DNA from: Bombyx mori
Lineage: Eukaryota > Arthropoda > Insecta > Lepidoptera > Bombycidae
Assembly (NCBI RefSeq): GCF_030269925.1
Contig: NC_085128.1
Location: 7,690,501 to 7,754,500 of the forward strand
Reading direction: 5' to 3'
Length of the DNA stretch: 64,000 bases
In this document: in pieces, positions 45,838 to 55,908 of the stretch
How positions within the stretch are numbered: position 1 is the stretch's first letter
Layout: each line of letters opens with the position of its first letter
The notes under the pieces: model-generated
What the model was told of the DNA's origin: nothing
The model's input: only the letters and a program-made list of their open reading frames with translations
Database searches by the model: none
Made by a program: the position numbers and the translations under genes

Positions 45838-46938
45838 CTATGCTTGGTGGGAGGGCGCGAGTTGTTCTAAATAACTATGCCAATTATCGTTACGCGCGTC
45901 GCTTAAGCGGGAGTGGACTTCGCGTTGTAGACGACGCATCTGAATCCGGTTTGCATGCGTGGGAAGACGATCGTAGGCCCGGATTGCCGCGTTCCTAATT
46001 CTTAAGAGATTCCTAAGATCGGGGGACAGTCTGATGCGGTGGAAGCTGTCCTCCACATCGACTTCTTTAGAAGATCTAATGATCGCGGAAGAGATGTGAT
46101 CGGTAATGATGTTTATGGATTCGACGGTGTCCTCGGGGGATGGATTCGAATCCGGGCCGTAAGGGAGGATTGGCGGAGCGGCGTCGGCTAGGCACGTGCC
46201 CAGCTTATTCCAATCCACCATGGTCCTCGTAACAGTGGCTGGGTTGTGAGGGCGACCGAGCTGCATAACGACAGGTCGGTGGTCTGAGTCGAGCTCTGAC
46301 ATTGCTTCGATGGAACGCAAGCGCAGAGTTACGTTCCTAAGCAATGCCAGGTCTATAGTGCTCGGACGGAGCGCGATGTTATACGGATAACATGTTGGAG
46401 TTGGGGGACCGACTATTTCAAAGGTGAGGTCGTCTATAAACGCGTCGAGACGCCTACCGTTAACGTTTGTACGATGGCAGTTCCACCTAGTGTGGTGGCA
46501 ATTTAAATCGCCTGCCAGGATGACAGAGTCTCCCATGCCGAACAGTGACTCGATGTCACTGCTCAGAAGGGGCTTGTCCGGGGGGAGATAAACGGATGCG
46601 ATGAAGATCGGCTGGTGTCCCGTCAGCGAGATGCGGCACACTGACGCCTCGATATGTGAGAGCGAGGGAGTATCGAGAGGGACAACGTGCAGGGCCCGCC
46701 TATAGTAAATGGCAGTCCCGCCTTTGGAGGCGGTGAGTCTGTCATTCCTAACCATGACGTAATTCGCGACTTTCGGGTCGCGACGCGAGGGCTTCAGACA
46801 GGTTTCCTGCACTAATAGAATATCTACAAGATTATCGCGGAGGAATTCAAAAATTTGATCGCGTTGCCGCGCGAGTCCGTTAGCATTATAGAATGCTAAC
46901 GTAAGGGAATACGGTTTTTCTCTACCTTTTTGCGCCAT
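45838..46938 (-). CDS. LINE ORF2, APE-type endonuclease part
   Basis: 366 residues from the ATG at 46938, 18 bases after the ORF1 stop. It encodes the apurinic/apyrimidinic-like endonuclease that nicks target DNA before target-primed reverse transcription. Catalytic motifs are intact: YNANGL (residues 17-22), VQETC (Glu45), GDLNCHH (143-149) and LDSDHRP (Ser218-Asp219-His220). The open frame stops at a TAG (45840-45838) inside the linker between endonuclease and RT. Beyond it the same frame continues with WRLARTLKSETTATMPPLLR, so this is a premature stop, not the natural end. The ORF1 and ORF2 frames are the same, separated only by the stop codon and a short spacer. A complete ORF2 would also contain the RT described at 44728-45602. 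Confidence 0.9.
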   Translation of the reverse strand: MAQKGREKPYSLTLAFYNANGLARQRDQIFEFLRDNLVDILLVQETCLKPSRRDPKVANYVMVRNDRLTASKGGTAIYYRRALHVVPLDTPSLSHIEASVCRISLTGHQPIFIASVYLPPDKPLLSSDIESLFGMGDSVILAGDLNCHHTRWNCHRTNVNGRRLDAFIDDLTFEIVGPPTPTCYPYNIALRPSTIDLALLRNVTLRLRSIEAMSELDSDHRPVVMQLGRPHNPATVTRTMVDWNKLGTCLADAAPPILPYGPDSNPSPEDTVESINIITDHISSAIIRSSKEVDVEDSFHRIRLSPDLRNLLRIRNAAIRAYDRLPTHANRIQMRRLQREVHSRLSDARNDNWHSYLEQLAPSHQA

Positions 46939-46956
46939 TGGTTACCGGTAAAGATT

Positions 46957-48588
46957 TTATAACGTACGCGACACGGACTCGTAGACGTCCATGTGATCGA
47001 AAGCGGCCGCGAGCCGCTGTTCGGGGGTTACCGACCTACGTATCGCGTCTGCGAACGATCGCAGACGGTCGAAGTTGACCGCGGTGACGAAGTCACGCAC
47101 GAGCGCGAAGTCGTTGACGGCAGAGGGTTGCGGGGGACGGAACGCGGGCGCGGGGCGAGGTGCGAGCAGGGGCTGGGGCGCGGGGCGTGTCACGAGCGGG
47201 GGCGGGGGTGCGGTTTCCGTTCCCGCCTTCGTATACGGCAGCGGCTTTTTCCACGCCGAGACCGTGGGAACTGCAGCCGGCACGAAGGCGGGTTTCGGCA
47301 CTGAAGGTGCCGAAGTCTTTGGGCCGACGGTTCGCGGAGCTGGGTGGGTTGGGCGTTTTCGCGGAGCCCTGGGACATCCACGGTAGTTCGCGGGGTGCCC
47401 TTGCTTAAGGCATAGGACACAGCTGGGAGGTTCGGTCGCGGTTTCCCTATCTCTAACGCAATCTAACGTAGCGTGATCGCCGAGGCATTTCACGCAGCGG
47501 GGGCGCGCGTGGCAATTACGCGCCGAGTGGCCATAGAGTTGGCACCTGTAGCACTGCCCGGGAGTGCCACGCTTGTGGGGGGCTTCGATCGAGATCCCGG
47601 ATAGGCCGCAAATTGTCGTGAGACATGCGATCTTCTTTTTGGCCTCCGGGGTGGGTTCTAACGCCACGAGTATCATATTATAGGGCTGTTTGCCCCGCCC
47701 GCTGTGCATCCGGTGCACACTAACTATCGGGAGGGCCTGAGCGGTCAGATCCTCCTTAATGTAGTCTATTTCTAGCTCCTTAGGGACTCCGCGTATTACT
47801 ACGCGGAGCTCGCGGTCCTCCTGAAGAGCATAGGTGTGGAAACCTATGTTCTCCTTTCGGAGGTATGCTGAGAGGGCCCTATGGTCGCCCGGCGTTGCGA
47901 CCTTGATCTGAATCCCATGCGCGACGTTACGCGCATGGGTGTAGTTAATTTTATTTGCCTGAAGGGCCTGGGACACGCGATTCCACGCTGTCTTCTCTTG
48001 AAGTATCAGCGGGGGCGGGGCAGCTACTTTGGGAGCGGGCGCGGGCTTGGGACGCGGCGGTGGGGTTACGCGGCGCGCGGAGTCCGACTCCGGTGTTACG
48101 ACTACCTGCGGGCGGGAGGCGGTCGCGGATTTAGTCTGTTTCGTCGTGGAGCTCCGGGACTCCACGGCGCGAGTACGCTTTTTGCCGCGCGTTACGGTTT
48201 GGAACCCATCCGAAGTTCCAGGCTGAGGGCTTGACGCGGATTCGAAATCCATCTCCGATTCGGTATCGGAGCCTGAACTCGAAACGATCAAGGTCGCGAC
48301 GGACGAAGCGCGCGATGACGTAAACGACGCGGGCGCGGGGGTGGGGGTAGCGCTAGGCGCTTCGTGAGTCGCATCGTCGGAACGTGCGCTCGAACTTAAC
48401 GCGGCGGCGGGGGGCGCGCGGCGTGCCTCCGAGGCACGGTTGAAATACGCGGCGACGGACGCGGGGGGGGAGGGATTGCCACGGGAGGCCCTATACGCTA
48501 AGTACTCGGCCCTAATTGACGGGTACCTATCCCGGAGGAACCCGACAATGTCACTAGCACTTTCACTGACACTTTCTTCATGCTGCAT
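46957..48588 (-). CDS. LINE ORF1, Gag-like RNA-binding protein, intact
   Basis: 543 residues. The N-terminus (MQHEESVSESASDIVGFLRD) is followed by a long Ser/Pro/Ala-rich low-complexity region. A conserved middle domain (about 200-330) contains TAWNRVSQALQANKINYTHA, HGIQIKVATPGDHRAL, LRVVIRGVPKELEIDYIKED and PYNMILVALEPTPEAKKKI, as in the PRE_C2HC-type domain of jockey Gags. Three zinc knuckles follow: C346-x2-C349-x4-H354-x4-C359, C365-x2-C368-x3-H372-x4-C377 and C390-x2-C393-x4-H398-x6-C405. A Pro-rich stretch and a C-terminal helix-rich end complete it. It binds LINE RNA in the ribonucleoprotein particle. No stop or frameshift interrupts it. Upstream is the LINE 5' UTR. Long frames on the opposite strand are composition artefacts. 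Confidence 0.93.
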   Translation of the reverse strand: MQHEESVSESASDIVGFLRDRYPSIRAEYLAYRASRGNPSPPASVAAYFNRASEARRAPPAAALSSSARSDDATHEAPSATPTPAPASFTSSRASSVATLIVSSSGSDTESEMDFESASSPQPGTSDGFQTVTRGKKRTRAVESRSSTTKQTKSATASRPQVVVTPESDSARRVTPPPRPKPAPAPKVAAPPPLILQEKTAWNRVSQALQANKINYTHARNVAHGIQIKVATPGDHRALSAYLRKENIGFHTYALQEDRELRVVIRGVPKELEIDYIKEDLTAQALPIVSVHRMHSGRGKQPYNMILVALEPTPEAKKKIACLTTICGLSGISIEAPHKRGTPGQCYRCQLYGHSARNCHARPRCVKCLGDHATLDCVRDRETATEPPSCVLCLKQGHPANYRGCPRAPRKRPTHPAPRTVGPKTSAPSVPKPAFVPAAVPTVSAWKKPLPYTKAGTETAPPPPLVTRPAPQPLLAPRPAPAFRPPQPSAVNDFALVRDFVTAVNFDRLRSFADAIRRSVTPEQRLAAAFDHMDVYESVSRTL

Positions 48589-49144
48589 TTTCGGTCTTCT
48601 TGCCCGGGGGGGGCGGCCCCGGGACTTTTGTTGAACTCGCCGAAAGGCGAGGCCCCGGATAGGATTTGTAACCCCCCTGTGCTGCAGGACAGCAAGGAGC
48701 AGGGGGGGGGGAATGCCTATGCCGTGAAAACGGCAATCGGCGGGGAAAAGGAAAGGAACCCGCTCGGGCTGTATAGTGCTACAGCAGGCAGAATCGCGAG
48801 CGGGGGTCTAGTCTTGAAAAAGACTGTTGTTTTGGGAAGGGTTAGGAAATCGCTAGCCTGTGAGTGCCACAGGAAGCCTGATCGTAGCGATTGGTTTTGC
48901 CTTGAAAAAGGCAGTTGGTAAAGGGTGGGTTCGCGGTTACAACACTTTAGCGCACAAAAATGGACTCCGAGACGCAAATCGCAAGCGACCAACGGATCGG
49001 CACGTCCGCACTACTGAATTGTAAGCACGATGTATTCACGGTCACTACACTGTCGAGCACAACTGTGAGTTCAGAGACGCAGCTCGCAAGCGGGCCACGG
49101 ATCGGAAAGCACGTCCGCGCACGACCGAGTCGTGAGCGAGAATG
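48589..49144 (-). promoter_or_regulatory. LINE 5' UTR with internal repeat
   Basis: GC-rich, with G runs at about 48606 and 48703. Near the 5' end two related segments (48961-49021 and 49064-49137) both carry GAGACGCA, TCGCAAGCG and ACGGATCGG blocks and a CACGTCCGC motif. Jockey-type 5' UTRs hold the internal pol II promoter; these repeats may be promoter modules. The element's 5' end reads CATTCTCGCTCACGAC on the minus strand. Confidence 0.55.
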
Positions 49145-49154
49145 AGCACATATT

Positions 49155-49832
49155 AAATATCGTTATCTTATTTCAAGGAATTTATGTTAATTAACTAAAT
49201 AATTATATAATTAATCTAAAGGAGCTGGAGAATAATATCAAAGAAAACAATGAAACAACTTAAATCGTTAAATATAAAACTTATGATGTCAAATAAATTA
49301 TTTTACAAAATGGATGATTGTCATATGTGAATAAAGCCCGGACTGAAATTAATATACGATTAACTGTTGGATAATATTTACAATCCAAAATTTTCTTTGA
49401 CGACTCAGAAATGTCCGTTTCGATATTTATAATACCATATCTTAAAATACGGTTTTTAAATGATTTTAATAAACCTCTCCAAAAGACTGTTGCAAAAGCT
49501 GTTTTATGTTCTTAATGAGATACACACAGACTTCTTTCCTTTTGTCATCTTTACCATCTAGTAGATCCATCCTGTCTCTTCTTCTCGCGAAACAGTTTTG
49601 TATTCCTGTTCGAAGGTAGATATAATCATGGTATAGTAGAATGGAAAGTTCGTCTTCATTTTCAAGGTAGATAGATATCAGTATTCATTTTTCGGTGATT
49701 CTGGTAATATCAGCTCGGAATCACCAGTATTTGCAACCAGACATCAAAATCAATAATTAAGTATCTATTTGCAAAAGTGAAGCATAACCTTTGTCCTACC
49801 TGAAAATAAAACATCTGGTCGCCCTATCTACT
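49155..49832. other. AT-rich sequence, nothing recognised
   Basis: No gene or repeat recognised. Confidence 0.45.
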
Positions 49833-49838
49833 GCGTCC

Positions 49839-50029
49839 GAGCCCACTGAGTTTCCCGCTGGATCTTCTCAGTGGGTTGCTTTTGCGATCCGGTGGTAGAT
49901 TCTGTGAAGCACGGCTCTTACTAGGCTCAGTGTTAGCAACACTCTGGTTTGAGCCTGGTGAGCTCACCTACACGTCAAGGAGAAGCTGAAATAACCTCTC
50001 AAGGCTATCAGCATGGGTAGAAAAAAAAA
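49839..50029 (+). repeat. LINE tail B with 6-bp target duplication
   Basis: GAGCCCACTGAGTTTCCCGC, GATCCGGTGGTAGATTCTG, TTTGAGCCTGGTGAGCTCAC, AATAACCTCTCAAGGCTATC and an A run. GCGTCC precedes (49833-49838) and follows (50030-50035). Confidence 0.9.
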
Positions 50030-50035
50030 GCGTCC

Positions 50036-50465
50036 ATTTTAAGCTTTTTATAAAAATCGATCGACAAAATAGTAAGGTTTTTTATCTTATCAGGAGTTTA
50101 CGAAAAATAGTTTACAAATTCATGTCTATAGTTGAAAAAAAACTTGGTGATTTGCCAGCGGGGGAACATCCAACTTTTCAATTTATAATTAAGATTCGAA
50201 TGTTAAGATAACCGGACAGGGTGAATGGGAAACATTTATAACTTAAACTAGATTGCAACGCTACCTGTTAAATTAAAATGTTAATTTAAATAATTACCGG
50301 AACTACGTAAACATACTACAACTACGTAAAAATCAATTGTCCATTATGACGTAATCTGAACGATTTTTTGAAATGAATTCATTACAATAAGATATCTAAA
50401 GACGTAGACACATCACACACCTACCTAACATACATGCTAACTGATCACCGGTTACAATAGTACAA
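50036..50465. other. AT-rich sequence, nothing recognised
   Basis: No gene or repeat recognised. Confidence 0.45.
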
Positions 50466-51080
50466 CTTTTTTTTTTTCGGACAGCGGGCTCCTCCGAGGT
50501 TTCCGCGCCTAGGGGGTACGCGGGGTATGTGGGACTTGACGGTCTACAGATCTTGGGTGTGTTAGGGCCCTACACACCAAACGAATCCCCTTGCACTCTC
50601 TCACCCGACGTCCGATCTCCGCCCGGGGTCCGAACCCAGATCGTTTTTTTTTTTATTACCCTTATAGGCAGACGAGCATATGGCCCACCTGATGATGAGT
50701 GGTTACCGTCGCCCATGGACTTCAGCAATGCCAGGGGCAGAGCCAAGCCGCTGCCTACCGTTGAGTACTCTCCACAAGCCTCGTTTGAAGAAGAACAATT
50801 AGGGGGGTACCCGCGGTCAACACTACAATAAGACTCGCGGCGCCACCGCGAAGACACGGCTCATCGTGGCGATTGTCGACGACCAGCCTCATCAAACTTT
50901 ACGATACCGCGGCCCGTCAGGCCACACGGTCAGTGACGCTAGTGATACCCGCTGGGTCAGAACCAGCTGGCCGGGTCGGAACGCGATGTCACCGCTCGTG
51001 CTCTTGATGATCGTTGCTCTTCTACAGCACGTTCGGCGAAGACAACGCGGACGGCACTGCGACCCACTGCTGTGTCAATA
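50466..51080 (-). mobile_element. R1-type LINE 3' UTR, interrupted by tail A
   Basis: On the plus strand it starts with poly(T) then CGGACAGCGGGCTCC, CGCGCCTAGGGGGTACGCGG and CGACGTCCGATCTCCGCCC. After an insertion at 50643-50802 it continues AGGGGGGTACCCGCGGTCAA, GTCGACGACCAGCC and GGTCAGAACCAGCTGG. It is the inverse of the 3' UTR at 40276-40828. Its left end is the 3' end. Confidence 0.85.
50643..50802 (-). repeat. LINE tail A inserted in R1-type 3' UTR
   Basis: T run, ATTACCCTTATAGGCAGACG, CATATGGCCCACCTGATG, CAGAGCCAAGCCGCTGCCTA and CTCCACAAGCCTCGTTTGAA. This copy is slightly longer than the other short ones and includes the codons for the terminal SFKRGLWRVL-like motif. No clear target duplication. 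Confidence 0.88.
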
Positions 51081-51613
51081 GTTGTAATCGGAATTTAAAG
51101 AGTACATTAACGGTTCGGAATGCGTGAACGCTCAGCTATACATTAATTCCGCGTGACGATACCCACCCTTGTGAGGGACACCACCAATATTAACAACCAA
51201 GCAATAATAAACACACATTTGAACCGTGAATTCTTTTTTTTTTTTAATAATCATTGAAGTTCTGATTCGACTTTACGCTTTCTTGAAAAACAAAACGAGT
51301 ATATACAAGCTGTTCGCAGACAAAAGCTCCGTGAAGACAATAGTTTGAAAGCTTTGTCCATTTTGCCGAATGTCATTGTTACTGAAAGCTACAAAGAACA
51401 ACGTACGTGAATCTCACGGTCGGTTTACTCTATTCGATGTGTTTCATTAAATGAAATAAAAAACCTAAATTCTTAGCGTCAATCTTGAGGTTCAGTAAAC
51501 CTTTTCTAATTAACTCGAACGAATACTGAAATGCAGTAAGATGATGCTTTGTTATTATTTACTTTTATGTAGGAATTTACATTTGAAATTTTAATTCTAA
51601 TGACAAAATATTA
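51081..51613. other. AT-rich sequence, nothing recognised
   Basis: No gene or repeat recognised. Confidence 0.45.
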
Positions 51614-52019
51614 TCTATATATTAATACGTGAAGGAAAAACTGTATCCCTTTTTACGAAAATTGTGCGGACGGAGGAGTATGAAATTTTCCACACTTATA
51701 GAGAATATAGAGAAGAACTGCACAATGCTAATATTTTTCTTAAATAATGCATAAAAGATACATTAAATCAATAAAGAAAACATTACACACACTACATACC
51801 ATGTATTAGACGCACACACGCATACATACTATTTATTGTCAAACTTTTGTTCTTGACGTCTGTTGTCAAATTGAGAATAGAATATGGTTTGTCTTTGTTA
51901 ATATTTTTAATAGTGGGCGAAATTTGTGATTATAGAAGTTTAAAATACAATCATAATAGTGTACAAACTTACAATTCCAATTAATTATAGTCGAATTTCG
52001 ACTACTGCGGGACCACTAG
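51614..52019 (+). mobile_element. Helitron-like element (stand-alone relative of 2697-3154)
   Basis: It starts TCTATATATTAATACGTGAAG after an A and ends GACTACTGCGGGACCACTAG before a T. The interior blocks (ATGAAATTTTCCACACTTAT, GACGCACACACGCAT, CTTTTGTTCTTGACGTCTG) match the nested copy. The GC-rich end GCGGGACCACTAG is missing from the nested copy. Confidence 0.82.
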
Positions 52020-52504
52020 TTAATATAAATCTACCATATTCTTTTCACGTTCCAAATTTTCTGAGAAAAGTAAAATAGCGCATAAAATATGTCTTGTTAT
52101 TCCGTTATTTAATACAGAGTATTGATACAACGAACATGAATTTCATGGAACGAATCACATGTGCTATCGAAAGTCGAAACTCATGAATTTTAATTCCAAA
52201 TCATTTAGCGTTCATAGGATCTTAAAAGGAAAGACCATGGCAGGGCATTTTTTCGGAACATATTAATATTCTAATGTATGTTAATTTTAAGAATCGGTTT
52301 CCGCTATGAAGGTTTAGATAGTGAAAATATTAAAAAAATTCAATAAGCTTCTTTGTCGTTATAAATTAAAGTAATTTATTTGCTTCAAGTACTTATTTGT
52401 AACATAGCAATCAAGTGTTGTCCGTTTATTACCAACCTTTTATTTTAATAACAACTAACTATAGTCAGTTATAGTTAGTTGGTTAGTTATAACTAAACCT
52501 ATTT
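52020..52504. other. AT-rich sequence with local TAGTTA repeats
   Basis: Around 52452-52495 a short cluster of TAGTTA/TAACTA motifs forms direct and inverted repeats. No gene recognised. Confidence 0.45.
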
Positions 52505-52612
52505 TAAACGGTAGGCAGTGGCTTGGCTCTACCCCTGGCATTGCTGACGTACATGAGCGAGGGTTACCACTCACCATCAGGTGAGCTGTATGCACGTCTG
52601 CCTACAAGGGCA
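52505..52612 (+). repeat. LINE tail A, 5'-truncated copy
   Basis: CGGTAGGCAGTGGCTTGGCT, CTGGCATTGCTGACGTACAT, CTCACCATCAGGTGAGCTGT and CGTCTGCCTACAAGGGC. Confidence 0.87.
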
Positions 52613-52786
52613 AATATAAGTAAATATAAACATAATTATGTTTCCGGCTTTCTTTACTTATCTGTCTTTTTCTAATTTCGTTTTTAATGATTGGACGCAT
52701 TGTGTATTCATACGGGCTTTTACCACTCATAATATTTCTAAAAATCATTTTATTTTCGATAATATAACACGATATTATATGCATAA

Positions 52787-53036
52787 CTAGCTGACCGGGC
52801 AGACTTCGTTGTACCTCAATCGATAAATAAAAGACCTAACCTTTTGTATAAAATAAACTTAAAACAAACAAAAGGAATCCGTCCGACGGGGGACACATCA
52901 AAGGGAAAAAATATATATTATTTTTATTTAATTCCGAGAATTTTCACATTTATCTACCATTCAATACCAAAATTAGTCAAATCGGTCCAGCCGTTCTCGG
53001 GTTTTAGCGAGACTAACGAACAGCAATTCATTTATA
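52787..53036 (-). mobile_element. Helitron-like element, minus strand
   Basis: On the minus strand it ends GTCTGCCCGGTCAGCTAG before a T and contains ATGAATTGCTGTTCGTTAGT, CCGAGAACGGCTGGACCGAT and TTATCGATTGAGG. The 5' terminus is eroded, so the boundary near 53036 is approximate. Confidence 0.82.
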
Positions 53037-54169
53037 AACTATTAATCATAGTAATCATTTGCGGCCACGTGTTTAAATCAATCCACAGATAGATATAAAT
53101 ATCATTCCAATTAATGAAACAACGACAAAGGTAGTATAGAGACGAACTACCTTCAAAACTACATATACCTAATGCTGAGTAAAAAATTCGGCTCTATAAC
53201 TTCACTAATAACCGAGACCAATGCGCCGCCAACCGTTAACTTTTACGCTTCGTTCGAATAAAAAAAAAAACAGCATGCCTTTATGTTGCAGTGTGATAAA
53301 ATTGTGAAGCAGCCGTGGACCGTGCTTTATCGGTGTCGTTTTATTCAGATCAAGATTGTCCTCAGGCCGTAAGTCTTTTATAGGGTTCCTTAGTTTTCTT
53401 TTTTTGGAATTCAAAACCGTTATTTACATTAAACTGCAATAAATTCAGCCTGGGACTGATCTAAAAATCTATAGGGCTCTAGGGTCATTTTATTATTATG
53501 TTTAGAGATTATTAATTCGAAAATTTAAAACGTTCATGTTTTATATTAGAATCTAACAGAATCTAACTATATTTCCCCTCGTTAAAAAATGATCACACAA
53601 CATACAATACTTCCGTAGTTTCTCTCTTTTAGTTGTTAAATACCTGAACTCTGGTAAGCCTCAAAATTTTAATAAAAGACATTGCAGTACTGTCTGTTTG
53701 TAGATAAATTGTCGGCACAATTGATTACGCAACTATAGCTCTCCGTGCTCAGAACTCTTATTTGTTAACAAATCGTATGTAACCAATAATAAAATTAAAC
53801 TAGCGATGACACTGTTCGAAGTTCACACCTTAAACGAATTGAAAGTGCGCAATATTTTTCTAATGTTAATAAAATCAGTTTAATATTTGGTAAATATTTC
53901 GAAAAAAAAAATTTTTTTATTTTTTTTTCGGATTTTAACCATAATTCGAAGGCAGTTTCAAAATACGATTCGTTGAAAACGGCGCCAAAATACAAATAAA
54001 GCAATTTATTTCTAACTACCACAACATCAATCTTACCTGAATTACATACATCCGAAAATAATCTAGAACCGGAGACAAAGTGCGCTTCGGTTAGATACAC
54101 AAAAAAAAAAGTCCAAGTCCTATGAAATAAAGCTACACGCACTGTTTTTTGAACGGAAAGTTTATGATC
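53037..54169. other. AT-rich sequence, nothing recognised
   Basis: Frames at 53205-53414 and 53795-54343 (minus) have no family motif and the latter spans mixed GC-rich and poly(A/T) sequence. Confidence 0.4.
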
Positions 54170-54400
54170 TCGTAACGGCGCGGGTAGGCGAAAGTTGTTT
54201 GGGCGGGCGAACGAGTGGATGTGTAGCGCGCCGCCCGAGAAGTGACGGGCGAGGGGTGTCGAGGGCTGTAGGGAATATCGGGGGGCGCATGCGTCGTTAG
54301 CCATCCGCGCCCGGACGCTGACGTCACACGCAAACTCCGCCACACTGCCGCCCGCTCACAGCTTGGCCCCGACACCCCTATTTCGCACGCTGTTTGAATT
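54170..54400. promoter_or_regulatory. GC-rich, promoter-like island with CRE and NRF1-like sites
   Basis: A sharply bounded GC- and CpG-rich block in AT-rich DNA. It contains GCGCATGCGT (54285-54294, NRF1-like), TGACGTCA (54319-54326, CREB/ATF consensus) and several GGGCG/CGCCC motifs. It resembles the promoter island of a broadly expressed gene. No TATA/Inr pair, exon or conserved protein could be tied to it, and it may equally be a repeat. Confidence 0.4.
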
Positions 54401-55636
54401 TGATTCGACGACGCAAAGGATTAGGAAGAACATAATATTTAGAAAACCTAAAAAAAAAACTTAAGAATACTAGCTTAGTTCGATTTTACAATAAAACGTC
54501 ATTTAAAAAAAAATTACAAGCTTACCTAAAGGAAAGTGTAAAAATTAAGTCTAAGCTGGATAATAACACGTTTTTACTAAATGTAAGCTATAAAAGATAT
54601 AAGAAAGGTAATTATAATTTTTAATGGAAACCTCCAAAGTGACATCATCTAAAGTTTTAATATTTTCTGACGACGGAAACGATGAGCGATAACCGTAACC
54701 AAAGAACCGTTTCAACTTTACGAAGAAAACTTTTGTATGATTTACGAATTCGTTTAGATAAAATCATTCGGGTTTTAATTTTGACCGATGCTCGGTGCCC
54801 GCATAGCTTGGTAGCACTGTCTAATTTATTTATGTTGTAAAACAATTTCGCGATTCGGGTTGCGTGGTAAAAGCGTCGTTGTCCGTTGTCATTGACATTT
54901 TGATGTATTCTGTCAAAGTGGGCGGTGTCTTTGACCTCCAATATTAAAATTGCGCTCATTTAGATAGAAATACGCATAGAAATACCCTCATTTATTTTTT
55001 GTTAAGTTCATTTACCCAGTCAATAATTTTCTGGACATTTTTTCTCAGTTTTAGTTTCTCTATCTGATATCGACCACTAACAAGATTGACAGTAGTCAGT
55101 TTATGACTAGTTTATTTGATATTCTATGATAGCGATTTTAAAGTCGTACAAATATTTTAAACAACCAGAAAAAATTAAACTCTGTAAAAAATTTAAAGTA
55201 TAAAAATTCTGTTAATTAGATTAAAAGTATATTAAAATTGAGATAATTTTCCCTTGGACCAATATTCGAGGCTGCGTTGAGGTCCTCTTTATTGCCCATT
55301 CATAATTTTAATTAGTACATTCTCTCAACAAAATAAATAATGATACATAATCTCTTACATTAAAGGAAGAAGATATTTAGATACTGTGTTGTAAGCATTA
55401 ATGGACGGTAATTATTTTTAATTTGTGTCGTATTACTTTATTAGTCTCATATACTCATTTTCCTGTTTCCTATTTGAGTTGCCTTTTGAGTTCAGGCTTT
55501 TTGTTATCTCTAAATATTTTATTTAATATTTAATAACACTAAACCATTGAATAAAGTGGCGTGTTTGATTCAACTATTTCTTTAGAACAATTAACGCCGA
55601 TATTCTTTCTCCTTTTCCAAATATACTGATGGTGGG
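54401..55636. other. AT-rich sequence, nothing recognised
   Basis: No gene or repeat recognised. Confidence 0.45.
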
Positions 55637-55665
55637 GTTTATTTTTACTTTTATTTTATTGTTTA

Positions 55666-55908
55666 GACACGGCAGAGCTTACGCTCGTCGCCTGCCCCGC
55701 ATGGGAGAGGTGGCGCTGTGTCCTCGTCGCAAAAATAGGAAATGATTTGTCGTTGCCAAGTATTGTGGTATCGATGCTCGGCGACGACGAGTCGTGGAAG
55801 GCGATGCTCGACTTCTGCGAGTGCACCATCTCGCAGAAGGAGGAGGCGGGGCGCATGAGAGACGCACAAGCCCGCCGCCGTCGGGCCAGGGAGGCGGTTC
55901 TCGCCTAA
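55666..55908 (+). pseudogene. R1-clade RT C-terminal fragment
   Basis: 81 codons including a TAA stop at 55906-55908: DTAELTLVACPAWERWRCVL, IGNDLSLPSIVVSMLGDDES, WKAMLDFCECTISQKEEAGR, then an arginine-rich end. It is parallel to the fragment at 4331-4621 and carries the same terminal motifs. No start codon, RT or endonuclease; it begins at the 5' truncation point inside Bm1. Confidence 0.85.

Larger units (their letters stand above)
44535..49144 (-). mobile_element. Jockey-clade LINE, internally deleted, with target duplication
   Basis: A minus-strand non-LTR retrotransposon. It has a GC-rich 5' UTR (49144-48589), ORF1 (48588-46957), ORF2 (46938 to about 44728) and the tail B 3' UTR with a short poly(A). 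AGCACATATT flanks both ends (44525-44534 and 49145-49154), a 10-bp target-site duplication that fixes the boundaries. The order Gag with three CCHC knuckles, APE endonuclease, RT is that of the jockey clade. The ORF2 sequence passes from the RT palm directly into the 3' UTR, so the RT thumb and C-terminus are deleted. GC content and intact ORF1 indicate a recent insertion. Confidence 0.93.

Noticed and set aside
46993..48634. Several 60-117 codon frames opposite the LINE ORF1
   Set aside because: They lie antisense to an intact Gag frame in GC-rich codons and show no motif; the same shadows appear at 63.5-63.97 kb opposite the second Gag copy.
53795..54343. 182-codon minus-strand frame
   Set aside because: It joins a GC-rich island to poly(A/T)-rich sequence, has no domain pattern and no repeat or splice support.
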